A stretch of DNA of 64,000 nt from Panorpa germanica (taxonomy: Eukaryota > Arthropoda > Insecta > Mecoptera > Panorpidae). Positions 46,851 to 58,546 of this stretch are shown in pieces (within the stretch, counting starts at the first letter, position 1; each line of letters opens with the position of its first letter). The DNA is taken from NCBI GenBank assembly GCA_963678705.1, contig OY783203.1, positions 5,208,001 through 5,272,000 on the forward strand, in the 5' to 3' direction. The notes under the pieces are model-generated. The model made no database searches and was not told the origin of the DNA. It saw nothing but the letters and a program-made list of their open reading frames with translations. The translations under genes were made by a program, and so were the position numbers.

Positions 46851-48649
46851 TAGTAAAATTTTGTAATTCAAAATTATGAATCTTTAAATAATTAATAATA
46901 ATATATTTATATATTATAATATTATATTATATATATTAATAATAATAAATTATCCGGTTCTTAATGTTAATGTCTATTAATTTTGTATTTAAATTAGCAA
47001 CATTTTAAGAGTGTGTGTGTATTTATGTATTTTCTATTCATCCATTTTTCTTATAATATAATTTTTTACTATAATAATTTTTCAAATAATATATTTTTTA
47101 TTAAATTAAATACATACAAATATATATTAATTAACATTACTTTTTAAAATAAAGAAACATTTTTTTATAAATTGTACGGTACTAGTTTTTAAATTTTATT
47201 CTTCCTTGAGAATAATATAAATATTTTTATATTTTATTTCGCGTCTAGACAAAGCATAAAAAAAGTATAAGGGTAAAATAAAAAAAAAAATGTTCTGTTT
47301 GATTCTTATTTTCTTCTATGGTAATATATTTTCATTCTAAATATATAATAACGGGTTCTTTGAACTATGACCCGGATAGTAAAATCAATTAAATGATACC
47401 TGATATTATTTTGATGATAGTTTTCTAGTCTGTTATATATATGTTATTATATATGTAACATATGTACGTCATTATATCATTACATTTATATAATAACTGA
47501 ATTGTGTCGTAACCACATTGGGCTCCACTTGACTTTTGTTTAAAATAGGGTTTTCATCCAATCAAAATAGTTCTAATATTGATTCTATTAAAAATATTTT
47601 TTTTAGAAAATCAATAGTGGAAAGATCATATTTTTTACTGCTTTACGGCGATTATAACTGTTTCTTTCTAGCTACTTTCAATTTGTTATAATTAACAAAA
47701 TTGTTTAACAATATTTGCAATCCTAGAGCAGAATTTTCAATGCCAAATCAAGAAAATGTGACAAGTAAGGGCATATCCTTAGATAATATTTTATACAGTG
47801 CAAATTTGACAATGACTTCAATCTATACAGTTTAAATTTGTTGCAAATTCCTTCTATACCCGCTAAACACAGTTACATGTTTATAAGGTGTATTTACATA
47901 ACAAATGTACTTTGTACGTAAACAATTTTACTTAATATACAACGTTTTGTTACCTACTTTACAAATATAACTCATATAACTTTTTAGAACATCTTTTTAA
48001 GTATTACAAAATCTTAAGAAATCCGTTTAAAGTTTTCATAGATTTTAGAATAGATATAAAATAATACTTTTTGATTAAATATTACTAGGTTATTTAAGTA
48101 AAATATTACGTAAATGCATTCGATTAGAAAAGTTTTATCATTAGTTTACTTTTAAGTCCAGAACATTGATTAATATTTAAACGCCTATGTTTAGGCAACT
48201 ATTATTACACCATACATATTGAAAACAAACATTACTAAATTGCAACACAAAACTATTAATTTCTAGCTGACATAACATACCGGTATGCAAATGGTAATTA
48301 TTTTAATGTGAATCATTTTCTATTATTAACTAAACGTAAAATATATAATATATAAAATGTGTAAAAAAACAACAAAATATCTCATAAATCAATTTTTTAA
48401 CAAAAATCTCTACTTAAAATTCCTTGAAATGTTACTTGACCTCATGAACTATGTGAAATGTCTGAACAGCTGTGCGATGTGAGCCAGTCCTCTCAGGCGG
48501 CTAAACAACTTGAAAATAGATCTCTAGAGCCTAGACTAATACTGCGTTAACAAGTTTTAATTTAGTAAGAAGCATTGTTTGATATATATATATTACATAT
48601 AAATATGTGTATAAGTTATAACAACATTTTAACATAGACAAGTCACTCT
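46851..48649. other. No gene recognised
   Basis: Very AT-rich DNA with homopolymer runs. A less AT-rich piece at 48430-48545 shows no frame or repeat. Confidence 0.55.
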
Positions 48650-48770
48650 AAGAAGCACACCCGCTAAACAATTATCATATGTGAATCGAGGAATCGAACC
48701 CGGACCCAAACATAGCTAAGTGTTAGAGTTTACGATCTAACTATCTCGGTCACCCAGAGGACTCATATTC
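48650..48770 (-). mobile_element. Second tRNA-derived SINE family or decayed tRNA-like gene, minus strand
   Basis: In reverse complement: CCTCTGGGTGACCGAGATAG (A-box-like) and a B box GGGTTCGATTCCTCG after a long variable region. The head differs from the main SINE family. It is too long between the boxes for a simple functional tRNA, and no clean cloverleaf with acceptor stem is seen. Confidence 0.5.
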
Positions 48771-49054
48771 AAATGTTGGTTTGTAAGCTTGGTTGGTTGT
48801 AATTGAACAGGGTAGAGTAACATTTCAGAGTACATTAAAATTTAGTGTAAATTTGTAACAGACTCCATATTAACTACTGTAACTAGTTTAGGTCAAAATT
48901 AAGAAAAGGGGAAGAACAGCTGCTCCGTTTGTCTCGTCATACGAATACACACACATGCATATTTATAAGTTTATTTATTATTATTTTAAAATTGCTTTTA
49001 CTACTAATCTAAATACGTTTTGATCATAACGAGTTCTATCTGCGAATCGACAGG
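48771..49054. other. Nothing recognised
   Basis: AT-rich spacer. Confidence 0.5.
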
Positions 49055-49093
49055 TTTATGTCCCCGCACTTCCATTGAGGTTAATGCGGTAGC

Positions 49094-49120
49094 GGGCGGG
49101 GGCGGGGTTTGGGGGTCGGG
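49094..49120 (+). other. G-quadruplex-like tract in a GC spot
   Basis: Five runs of three to five G (GGG, GGGG+, GGGG, GGGGG, GGG) separated by 1-3 bases, fitting the usual G4 pattern. It lies in a GC spot at about 49055-49145, very unusual for this window. Formation in vivo is unproven. Confidence 0.6.
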
Positions 49121-49474
49121 CGCGGTAGTTACATTATCCACCGAGACTTGTTAGTCGTTATATGACGATTTTAAATTTTATTCTAAACGTTATGATTTTA
49201 ATTAGATTGCTCTTCTTTTTTTATCATTTATTTTAAACATTTTTATATTTATAAAAGTAAGTTATTAATTTTATATTTTAAATTATACATACAGATTTTA
49301 ATAAGAGGTTTTACTTTAATCTATTTTATTTATATATAAATCCTTAATTACTTAAACCGCCATAATCCGAAGAAATTCTGCCGGTGCTTGAAATGCAGTA
49401 TTTTTAATTATTATAAATGTGCAACTAAATTGCTCTTAAATAAAGACTTCTTTATTACGATATGTAATAAATGT

Positions 49475-49480
<6 letters not shown>
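49121..49480. other. Nothing recognised
   Basis: AT-rich spacer. Confidence 0.5.

Positions 49481-49530
<50 letters not shown>
49481..49530. repeat. (AT)25 microsatellite
   Basis: Uninterrupted TA array of about 50 bp. It makes overlapping spurious frames on both strands. Confidence 0.97.
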
Positions 49531-49532
<2 letters not shown>

Positions 49533-50007
49533 TGGGCATTATATACTTCAAATATTTTAACAAAAGACACAGGTTTGCATCAAAAAGCGATTTCCTTTTT
49601 TTATTTTTAGTTTCGTGTACCATAATCGAATAACCGAAATTTTTCTTGTACAGTTAAAAATATGTGAATATTAATATATTGTTAAACTTATATATATATA
49701 TATATTTCATGTTATTTATAAACAATTAGTTATAATAATCAACATTCTCTAAGAACATTTCCAGGTTCATTTTGTTTATTTTCATTTTGGATGGTGGCTC
49801 CACTCGCTCCAACCAACGACACTGAAACTAACTATTTATATGAATATATTGATTAGTTGGTTAGAATTCCGCTTGTGGCGCACGTACATTTGCTTGTATA
49901 ATCTGTGAAGAAAATAACATATTTTATATAAAACAAAATAATGTTTTGATTTAATTATTAATACAAGTTTACTAGAATGTTGTAACAATTTATATTAGAG
50001 TAACATT
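49531..50007. other. No gene recognised
   Basis: AT-rich with a short TA run at about 49690-49705. A GC-richer piece at 49785-49905 carries no frame of note. Confidence 0.5.
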
Positions 50008-50450
50008 TACCACATCGCAATGCGACGTCTATTTTATATATATGATGTAAATTTAATATAATAATTCGTAATAAATTAAAATATTTACCTTGAATATTAT
50101 TTGTGTATAGTTTTTTGTAGAGTGTACGCTTAACAATAGGTGCTATCTCAAAAACATTCTTTTCATTATTTTAACAAATTAAAAAATATTTTCTATTTTT
50201 AATATTTTTGCGTTATTTTACCAACATTTTTTTTTAAATATGAGATTTTTTTATTCGTTTTAAAAATTAGATACTAAAGTTAGCCTAAGTATAAAATTCC
50301 ATTTTTCTAGACTAGCCCACGTGGCCCATAATAAATTATTCAAATTTGTTTAATTAATTAGATACTGAATTGAAAATTTGAACTTTATTTTGTACCCTAC
50401 CGGGTCCGCTAATTTTGTGGAAGCACCTTTTTTTAATCTCCTTTAGAATC
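50008..50450 (+). mobile_element. Decayed retroelement 3' region, copy 2 of 2
   Basis: Starts CACATCGCAATGCGACGTCT like the copy at 18549. It shares ACTAAAGTTAGCCTAAGTAT, AAAATTCCATTTTTCTAGAC and the CCTACCGGGTCCGCTAATTT block (CTGCCGTGCCCCTTAATTTT in copy 1). The final tail portion is missing. Confidence 0.6.
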
Positions 50451-50832
50451 ACCTTTAGAATAATGTATATTATTATTATAAACACACTACGTATTTAATA
50501 TCACTACTTAAATATACATATTTTTGTAAAATGCCCAAATACAATCACATTGTATATTTTATGTTCTACTGTCTGAGCACGGGTTCATAAAGGTCTGCTT
50601 TTTGCTATACTCCTAAAACCTAAGCCCTTGTTACTCAGTCCTGGATTCTGTCCCTGTATCCAGGGTTAACGATATACCAAAATACAAAGTCTCTCAACTT
50701 GAACTCTGACAGGACCGCAACTTATCTGTAACCTAAAACACAAACTGAGGAACTAACAAAAATTTCATTGAAATTTTATTAAATTAATCTTAATTGTATT
50801 TGAAACCTCTTAAAGGTTTGATTGCCAAATGC

Positions 50833-50880
50833 TTTATTTTAAGGGGCCATCTATTAATTACATCACACAAAAACAATATA
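50833..50880 (+). repeat. Fragment with ATTACATCACAC motif
   Basis: AAGGGGCCATCTATTAATTA CATCACAC resembles a family widespread in insects with GGCCATCCATTAATTACGTCACAC ends. Related motifs (TATGACGTAATTTATGCC at about 51781, GTTGTGACATCACACA at about 60608) occur elsewhere. Assignment from memory of the pattern, not from a search. Confidence 0.35.
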
Positions 50881-51367
50881 TATATTTTGCTCTGTAAGAT
50901 AGTAATTAAAACAATATTGTTGAAAGAATTGGTGTGGTTTTTTTTATGTGTTGTTTTGAATACATTTAACTTTTTATGACAATCTTGTTTCAAAAAGGAC
51001 CTCTAGACCTTAAAATGCAACCCTGAACTCCATAATCGTTTGTTTTTTATTAGAACCAATTTAATCAATCAATCTAATACATGATCCACTTCAACTAAGA
51101 AAGGAAAACTAAGTAAAGAAACAAACAAAACAAAAATTTATTAAACTTTGCCAAAACAGTTTTCACAGATTTTTATATAGAAGAACAAGTATACTGTGTT
51201 ATTGTATACATTGTGTGCAGATTTATAAGAATTGTTTATTTATTTTTGAATTTATATATTTGGTTAATATTTTACAATCGTGGTATTCTACACATTGTAT
51301 TCTTTCTACTACTACTTCTTGAACGATTTTTTTTTTTGAATGTGTATTTTAAAATGAAAATTTGACA
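50881..51367. other. No gene recognised
   Basis: AT-rich. Sense and antisense frames at 50790-50993 overlap and have no motif. Confidence 0.5.
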
Positions 51368-51430
51368 ACACATTTGTCGAGAACGTTTAGACGTTGGGTT
51401 CGATTCGCGGGTTGTTATATTTTCAGTGCT
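51368..51430 (+). mobile_element. tRNA-derived SINE head fragment, decayed
   Basis: CACATTTGTCGAGAACGTTT then GGGTTCGATTCGCGGGTTGT with an intact B-box core GGTTCGATTC, then TTATATTTTCAGTGCTAC. Only the tRNA-like part is visible. Confidence 0.5.
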
Positions 51431-51539
51431 ACATTAATAAATTGTCGAGTTTGCTCTAATTAAAATTCTATATAGCTTTGGTTAAGAAATCACATCAACG
51501 ATGATATATATTCCATAATGGACCATCACCATTAAAGCA

Positions 51540-51830
51540 ACGCAACGTTTCACGTACACAGTTTTTTTTTATTACAATGAGTATGAATGAGATTCCATCC
51601 CCCGCATATGATAAGGGGAAGGGGGGATGGGGCAATAATCTGAAGTTTTACTTCCAAAAAAAAAAATAAAACTGGACTACAAAAAATTTTCTTTTTTGAG
51701 TTGGATTTTGACAATGTGTGACAGGGCATGACAATTGGGTCAGGGGGAGGGGAAAGTGGTTCTAAGAAGTATGAAACTTGTATGACGTAATTTATGCCAG
51801 ATTTAAAAAAAATTGTCTGAAGTTATCGGT
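51540..51830 (-). repeat. Decayed repeat with G-rich and TGACGTAA motifs
   Basis: Contains GGGGAAGGGGGGATGGGG, GGGTCAGGGGGAGGGG and TATGACGTAATTTATGCC. The mix of G-rich runs and TGACG(T/C)AA motifs resembles the GGCCATCC...ACGTCAC repeat family common in insects. Orientation is uncertain. Confidence 0.35.
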
Positions 51831-52309
51831 TGCAATAGAGCTCAACTAAAATAAATGAGGATTCACCGAATTTTAATCTATGAGTGCATTGCATGATTAA
51901 ATGCATTGTTTGTGTTCCTCCTCCTTGTAGTTATGAAAATGATTTTCTTCCTTACATTGTACAGATTGTATTTCTTGCATGGAGAATAAAGTTATAAATA
52001 TAAAAAGTATACATTTTATGCGATAAATGAAAAAACATAATAGACAAAATTCATAAAAATAATCTATTGTGGAGTTCAATAATTTATCATTGTTTGAAAA
52101 ATGTAATGCGTATATGTATTTACCCCTAAGATTTGCTCATTTGAGTAATTTACCCCACTCAGACAACCTTCGTTATAAAATCATTGATTAAAAAGTACTG
52201 TGGCAATATAACCCGCTGCGAATATCACATTTTCAAATTAAAAAAATAGTTTATATGGAGCAAATAAAATATGACGTTGTTGTTTTTCTAGTGGGCTTAG
52301 ATACAAACA
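51831..52309. other. No gene recognised
   Basis: AT-rich DNA, nothing recognisable. Confidence 0.55.
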
Positions 52310-52860
52310 TATTTTTTATCTAGTATATTGCCATTGCATACTGTGGGCACACATAGGGACATAAGGCAGAGCCCGTCATCACTCCAATACGCCGTGTTCG
52401 ACGTGTTCGCCGCACCTATTGCAGCTCAATATGAGACACAGTAGTTTATACCTCCCTTAAACCCACCACCATGTTTGAGTTCACCAGTCACCTTATACCC
52501 TACCCCTTACTCTTCCTCCTATCTCTTTGAAGCAGCTCTCTTCTTCCTAGATAATAAGCTTATATCCAATTTCATCTTGGCACGGTGCTCCCAGCAAAAT
52601 GTGTTTCTTTACTCCATGGGGATAGATATCAAAGACATACCTTTGGCCTTCTTCTGTATAGTTATAGGCTTTGACTCTTGTATGTTGTATATATCTATTT
52701 TATATAAGTATAGGGTGTTTTGTAAAAGATGATCTTTATCCTACATATGTATATCTAGAAGATATACATTCAGACGTTCTATTACATATCCCATAGATTC
52801 TGCAACTAATGGACATGGCTCTCCTATATCTTTAAGAGTGCTTAACTTATTTCAACTAAC
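52310..52860 (-). pseudogene. Possible decayed coding sequence, family unknown
   Basis: One minus-strand frame runs through about 180 codons with around seven stops, roughly half what this composition predicts. Protein-like pieces include GEPCPLVAESMGYVIERLNV (near 52820-52760) and TAYWSDDGLCLMSLCVPTVC (near 52400-52340). GC content is higher than the surroundings. It could be a dead gene, a transposon ORF or an old viral insertion; nothing allows a choice. The 85-codon plus-strand frame at 52475-52732 is its antisense. Confidence 0.3.
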
Positions 52861-53387
52861 CTTGGATATCATATGTTAGATTTTTTATTCATGTATTATA
52901 GTTTTTGCAATAATAGAATGTGTTAAACAGGGTTCTTTTTTATCATTAAACTCATACTTTATAACATTACGTTCAAAATAATTTTCAAATAATAATAATT
53001 TTAATATAATTGTAAATGTATATGTATTTAAAATCAGAGCTTAAATTGTTTTACTATTTATAAAGTTTTTTTAAAAAGGAAATTGATTTTGAAAATTATT
53101 TATTATATATAAAGTGTTAAATTTTTAATATACATTTAAATAAAATAATATTTAAAGTAAAAATTTTATTTTATTTTTGTTTTTTATAAAACAGGATTTA
53201 TTTTTCTGTAATACAAATTTTAAATACAGATACTTGAATGACATAGCATCAAGTCTTATAGCAAGGTTAAGTTACCTAGATATTTTAATACTAATATAAA
53301 AAATAGCATTTTCTCTAACTGAAACAGTTTTTCAAAATTATTACGAAATTATTGGAAATCAATTTAAGCTCTGTTTACAATTCCATG

Positions 53388-53390
<3 letters not shown>
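52861..53390. other. No gene recognised
   Basis: Very AT-rich DNA. Confidence 0.55.

Positions 53391-53438
<48 letters not shown>
53391..53438. repeat. (AT)24 microsatellite
   Basis: Uninterrupted array of about 48 bp. Flanks CATGCAA and TTGCATG extend the inverted symmetry by seven bases on each side. Confidence 0.96.
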
Positions 53439-53440
<2 letters not shown>

Positions 53441-53990
53441 CATGAATTTTTTCTATCCACCATCTTGAATAAAATTAATATTATACACAATAATTTAGGT
53501 ATTATACTTAAATCCACTTAATTCAAAATGGAACCGCATAATTATAAAATAATCATTTTAAAACAGGTTTGAATAAAAATCCAATAGTAATTTTCATTAT
53601 TATAATACAGATATGTGTTAATTTTTATATATTATATTACAATTTATAATGATCTAAAAAGATATGCAATTCCTTTAAAATAAATAACATTTTTTATTTA
53701 GATTATCCCTATGTGGCATATATTTGTAGTTTGTATCTCCTGATAATTCTTAATAATTCTGCATAAACGTTTTAAGAGGCTACAGCAATCTGAAAACTAA
53801 TGCAAATTGTTTATTTATTAATATTTCTATCTATTTAGTCTAAATCTTCAAAAGGTCTTTTTTGTGAATTTCCGGTATTTAAATCTGCAAGAAAGCAATC
53901 TATAACACTCCGTCCTAAACAGAAAATGTAAAATTTTAGTTAAGTTATAGTAAGCTAGCAATTGCACTACAAGACAATGTAGATAATAAA
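53439..53990. other. No gene recognised
   Basis: AT-rich DNA, nothing recognisable. Confidence 0.5.
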
Positions 53991-54060
53991 GTAGAAAATG
54001 AACCTTGGTATTAGCCTGTGGATAGCAAGTGTGAAACTGCGGTGCAAGACAATTTTCTAC
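53991..54060 (+). repeat. Short hairpin-ended repeat, copy 3 of 3
   Basis: 70 bp from GTAGAAAATGAACCTTGG through AGCAAGTGTGAAACT to GTGCAAGACAATTTTCTAC. Terminal 9-bp inverted repeat intact. An 89-codon minus frame crossing it is not supported. Confidence 0.65.
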
Positions 54061-55875
54061 ATGAGGGGGATTCTTTATTATTATTAGATTACAACGATTT
54101 AAAGTCATGGCGATCAAAAATGGGAGACACGTCTATTTTAAAATAGTTTTGTTCCTTTTGTAGAAAGAAAGTAATTTTGTCTTTAAAAAATGTGTCTAAC
54201 GCTTACCGCAAGCTACAGTCAAGTATATCTTAGTACATTTATCTACCATCAATGAATTAATCATATTTAGCCGCACCGGCAACAGCTAAAAATTGTGACA
54301 TTAAACCGACACACAGGTATTACCATGTCATCTTATCTACTAGAGCGTTGCGTTCTAAGACGCATTTTTGATCTCCAGAAAAATATCACTTTCTCTTTCT
54401 CTCTCTCTTTCCCTGACAAAAATTAAATTGTATTAAAACGTTTCATACAAAAGTTAAAAAGTCGTAAGGCACAAGACAAATTTGATAAAGGCAGCGTTGT
54501 CGCAAATTCGACCTTTATGTTTAATTGTAAAAGGGAACATTCAAATTGACTTCTATGGTGGTTTAATCTTTTGGGGAGATGTAGCTCCTTAACTTGGAAG
54601 ACACACACACACACTCAGTCTCACAACAACCGCACAACATTCAGCATTCTCCTCGCTATAATGTATGGCTTCCTGCAGGGCCCCAGACTTCATTGTGGCA
54701 TTGTTCAATTACGTTTATATTAAATTATATTTATTTTAAAGAATTTTAAAATTGCATACATTACCGCACATATTTCAAGATATGTTAGTACCCGTACCGT
54801 ACACGTAGGCTTATATATACATATAGTATAGTATACAAATACGAGTACATTTATATTTTGAAGTAACAAGTCACCTTCAAAGCTTCAATGGCTGATGTCA
54901 CCTTAATGTGTGGCAGCATTCTCAGGAACACCCTACTGGCTTTTGTATTTTCTACGAGTGTATATATATGTACCCAAAGCATAAAAATATATAAATAAAA
55001 GTACAAATGTGTGTATTTACTTTATGCTGCAGAAATATTACCTGAAATAACAAGGAAAACAAAATTCATTAATAAATATGTGGTCTATAGATATTATTCC
55101 AATATATGTGTACACTATATAGTGTATAAATTAAATATTTATTAACTCCCTTTTCTAGTATTTATTTTCTCTAATACATGGTACTGGTCCGGGTATATTT
55201 GTTGTTGACATGATATATATAGAGTTTTTTTTCCCTTTAAAATGAAAATTCAACCACTTGACTGTACTTTCTAAAGGGGTTCGTACAAGTGTTATCAAAC
55301 ATGGATTTTCATAGATGTTCTATGTAAAATGTAGAATGTAGGCCAATTCAACGAGATGGGACAAACGACAAACTAAATTATTAAACTTTGATTTAAAAAA
55401 AGATATAAGAACGTGTGTTATTTTGAACTAAAATTTAAATAATGTATTTAGAAAAAATTGAATTTTGTAAAAAAATATTATGGGAACAAATTCAATTTTA
55501 ATATACATATATCTTATATTATAGTATGTTATATATATGTATACTATATGTGTCCGCGTGAAATATATGTAGATAAGCTCTTTCACACCTAGCTAATTTT
55601 TATGTCTAAATTAGTGGAGTAAAACGTAATTAAAAAGTGCGTTATTTGCCAATCATATGTATCAGCATATAATTCAAATATTAAATCTCCTCCAAGTCTA
55701 TAATTAACAATGAAATCATTAAATTACTAAAAACTAGTATAATTATGAATATGTACCTGTTTCGTTTGTTCTCACGTACGCAGACATAGGTGCTTCTCAC
55801 TTACTCATTCATAAATATTAAATAGTAGTTACATTATTATATAAATTTTTTGTTGTACATTTTTAAATTTGGAAG
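54061..55875. other. No gene recognised; simple repeats and a palindrome
   Basis: AT-rich with a CT-rich tract at 54390-54415 and a CA run at 54601-54615. TACACTATATAGTGTA at 55111-55126 is a perfect 16-bp palindrome. No gene or clear element. Confidence 0.5.
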
Positions 55876-55968
55876 ACGACGCTGTGACCGAGAGATTAAT
55901 ATTTTTGAGGCCATGACACCATAAATACTGCCAACTTATAGGAGCTTGTCGGTGAAATAAATTCTAAT
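55876..55968 (+). mobile_element. tRNA-derived SINE, internal deletion joining head to tail
   Basis: CGACGCTGTGACCGAGAGAT from the head passes directly into TTTGAGGCCATGACACCATA and ATACTGCCAACTTATAGGAG, then GTCGGTGAAATAAATT. The B box and the junction segment are missing. Confidence 0.7.
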
Positions 55969-56617
55969 ATAATTTTGACTGCTAATTCATTATTTTTATA
56001 ATTGTTTTATCATATTACATTATTATATAGGATGGTAATTAATAAATAAAATAAGTAAAAGAAATTAGAATGAATAATTTTTTTTAATTTTAATTTAATT
56101 TAATTTTTTAAAAAATGTGGGTTAATTCTTCTTTGCATAAGACTGTACCATATGGTGTTTATACCCCATACGTAGGTAGATAATACTAGGTGGTCAAATT
56201 AGCAATATTCTCACAGGTTCACTTTTTGCTGCCAGTTTTTTTCCAACATGTTTATTATTACATTTATTATTTAGTCAGTAATTGGAAATAATCTCAGAGA
56301 ATGTGGTTTTCTTTAATCCACTGCTGAGCTGCGCTGCGCTGCGTTGATGAGTTGCAACATCAATGCATTTCTCTTTTGCTCCCCTGTGACTGTTATAGCA
56401 TCGACTGCATCGTGAACAACTCTGAAATATAAATAAAGACATATTTAACAATAAAGATTGTCTGATTGTCTGAATCCAGAGCTGTAGTCTGAGAAATTCA
56501 CATTTAACCTATACCTTTCTTGTTTTCCAGTGTCGCACTCGAAATTACATCATTCCAAGTTTCACATTAGTAACCTGAAAAGTATTATTTGGTACTAGTG
56601 TTATTTTTTGTTTGTTT
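55969..56617. other. No gene recognised
   Basis: AT-rich; a GAGCTGCGCTGCGCTGCGTT run at about 56325-56345 is a short GCGCT-type tandem. Nothing else. Confidence 0.5.
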
Positions 56618-56822
56618 AATTTATTTAACGTAAGCCTATTTCCGATGCTAAGTAATACACCGACGACCTTCTATTATGTTGATAATTTTTATGGTGCCGT
56701 GGCCGTATTGGTGAGAACCACACCGCTGCCTAATAAATTTATGTTTACGTACGTATATGATCAACCTAACTTCATAACAACCAAAGCTAAAATATTTATT
56801 TCTGGTTCGGGGAGGCTAGTTG
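56618..56822 (-). mobile_element. tRNA-derived SINE, body and tail, minus strand
   Basis: In reverse complement: TCCCCGAACCAGAAATAAAT, TTTAGCTTTGGTTGTTATGA, AATTTATTAGGCAGCGGTGT, then GCCACGGCACCATAAAAATT, GTCGTCGGTGTATTACTTAG, and ATCGGAAATAGGCTTACGTT. The 94-codon plus-strand frame over this spot is antisense to the SINE and not a gene. Confidence 0.8.
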
Positions 56823-58371
56823 ATTTATTGTACAACCCCACTCTTAAAAAATTCTTTCATCGTTATTATTTTATATTAAAACTCATAATGTATTAAAAAG
56901 TATTGTTGGCCTAAAACCTGCGCGTAAATAGGAAATAATAGTAACAACTTGTACTAATAAACTAAAACTAAAAATCAACTAAAATTTAATAAGTTCTTTC
57001 CAAATTTTAATTTTCACAAATGATTTAATAATATTAATCGAAAATCTAGTTATTTTATGAATACAGCCATGTATATTTCGATATTAAGTTTGCGATTTAT
57101 GGATAAAGAATGCACATTTTTATTTTTTATAAAAGACATGTACTTTAATTTAACTGTAACTTACATCCAGAGTGAGAGAGAGAGAGAGAGAACTTCAACT
57201 TTAATGTTTTAATTGCTTCTCGTGATTGCTGGTGCGCAGTACCTCCTACCCCTGCATTACTGGAACTCACATGCGGCTATCAAGACCATTTAAGTCCTTG
57301 TATGGGCCATGACGGTTGACGGTTATTCTTTATATTTCCTATTACACTTCTATTATATCATTTAATCCAATCGAACACGATTTCAAATCATCTATATAAA
57401 GAATTATAATATATTAATTATTCAATTCCGTTCACCATAGATAAATTTCAATATTTAATCGATTAAGCCGTTAAAAAAAACTTAACACTATATTATAATA
57501 ATGGTGACCGGTCACCATAACCTAGAAATACGAGTATATCGAAATAGACAATTCAATTGCCATTTAGAAAACTTACTGTCAACCTAGAATATAATTTTAA
57601 TAGGATACAAGTTAATAAGTTATAATCTAATGATTCCATATATTTTATTAAAGCAAAAAAATAGGGATTCTTTCCATATCTATGTGGGCGCAAATCTACC
57701 AACCCACAAAATGGCTGGCTGCACTTGCTAAGCTGATATTTTTTTTCTCTTTCTTTCATTTATATATTATATCTGTTGCAGTCTGTTGTTGTCTCATCCT
57801 ACATAATACGTTTAAGTCGTTATCAGACAGGTTTCAACATGTACTGTCCTCTGTGCGTTGTGACGTCATGACATCATGATTCTATCCTCGAGGTTGAGAT
57901 ACAAATAATATAAAATCAATAATATATTTTCAACTTTGTTTTATCAAAGTATATGTAGGTATATAAGACACCTATATACATATATTATTTATTTTATGCA
58001 ATTCATTCATAATATTTTATTGTATGCGTGGTTTTGTTAATTTTAATCTGTCAATTTGAAATAAATATATAATATTGCATTTTATTTTATGTTTTAAAAG
58101 TTGAAATCTCATTAAAAGCAAGTATTAAATGACAATATGTTTATTTGCTAAGTAAACTGTTTTTTTATATGATATGAAAATAACCTCATATGCTTCGTAT
58201 ATTAGACTGGTCTTTAAAAGATAATAATAATTGAGTTTTTAAAAAAATATTTAATTAATGCAACAGTTACAGTATTTTACTTAACTCTTTATCATAATGA
58301 AGGCGCAAACAATTCAAAAGCACTTAAAGTCAAACATGAGCACGACTTTCTGGAATAATTCATGTTGTTTG
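56823..58371. other. No gene recognised; GA run
   Basis: AT-rich. A GAGAGA run lies at 57173-57191. TGACGTCATGACATCATG at about 57861 is a CRE-like pair of half palindromes. Overlapping 65-68 codon frames at 57553-57879 have no motif. Confidence 0.5.
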
Positions 58372-58546
58372 TACAGGGTGTTTGTTACTCAGTACGCAAA
58401 AGCGGAAACAATTTGATGAAACGGTTTGGCTTAACGAACAAAATTCGTCCAGTTATGACTTCGTTCGAAGTTTTAGACGTCGATATTTTTTCACTCAGAC
58501 TTCGTATAAATAATCTTCAAACAACAGGGTTTTCAGAGACATAAAA
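58372..58546 (+). other. Possible transposon end region with ACAGGGTGTTTGTTAC
   Basis: The motif matches about 33226 at 15 of 16 bases. A 60-codon frame follows with a fairly balanced composition (KSGNNLMKRFGL) but no known family. I cannot tell whether it is a decayed transposon or chance. Confidence 0.25.

Noticed and set aside
48650-48770. Functional tRNA gene
   Set aside because: A- and B-box-like sequences are present on the minus strand, but no clean acceptor stem or cloverleaf could be drawn.
56612-56896. 94-codon plus-strand frame
   Set aside because: Most of it is antisense to a SINE at 56618-56822.
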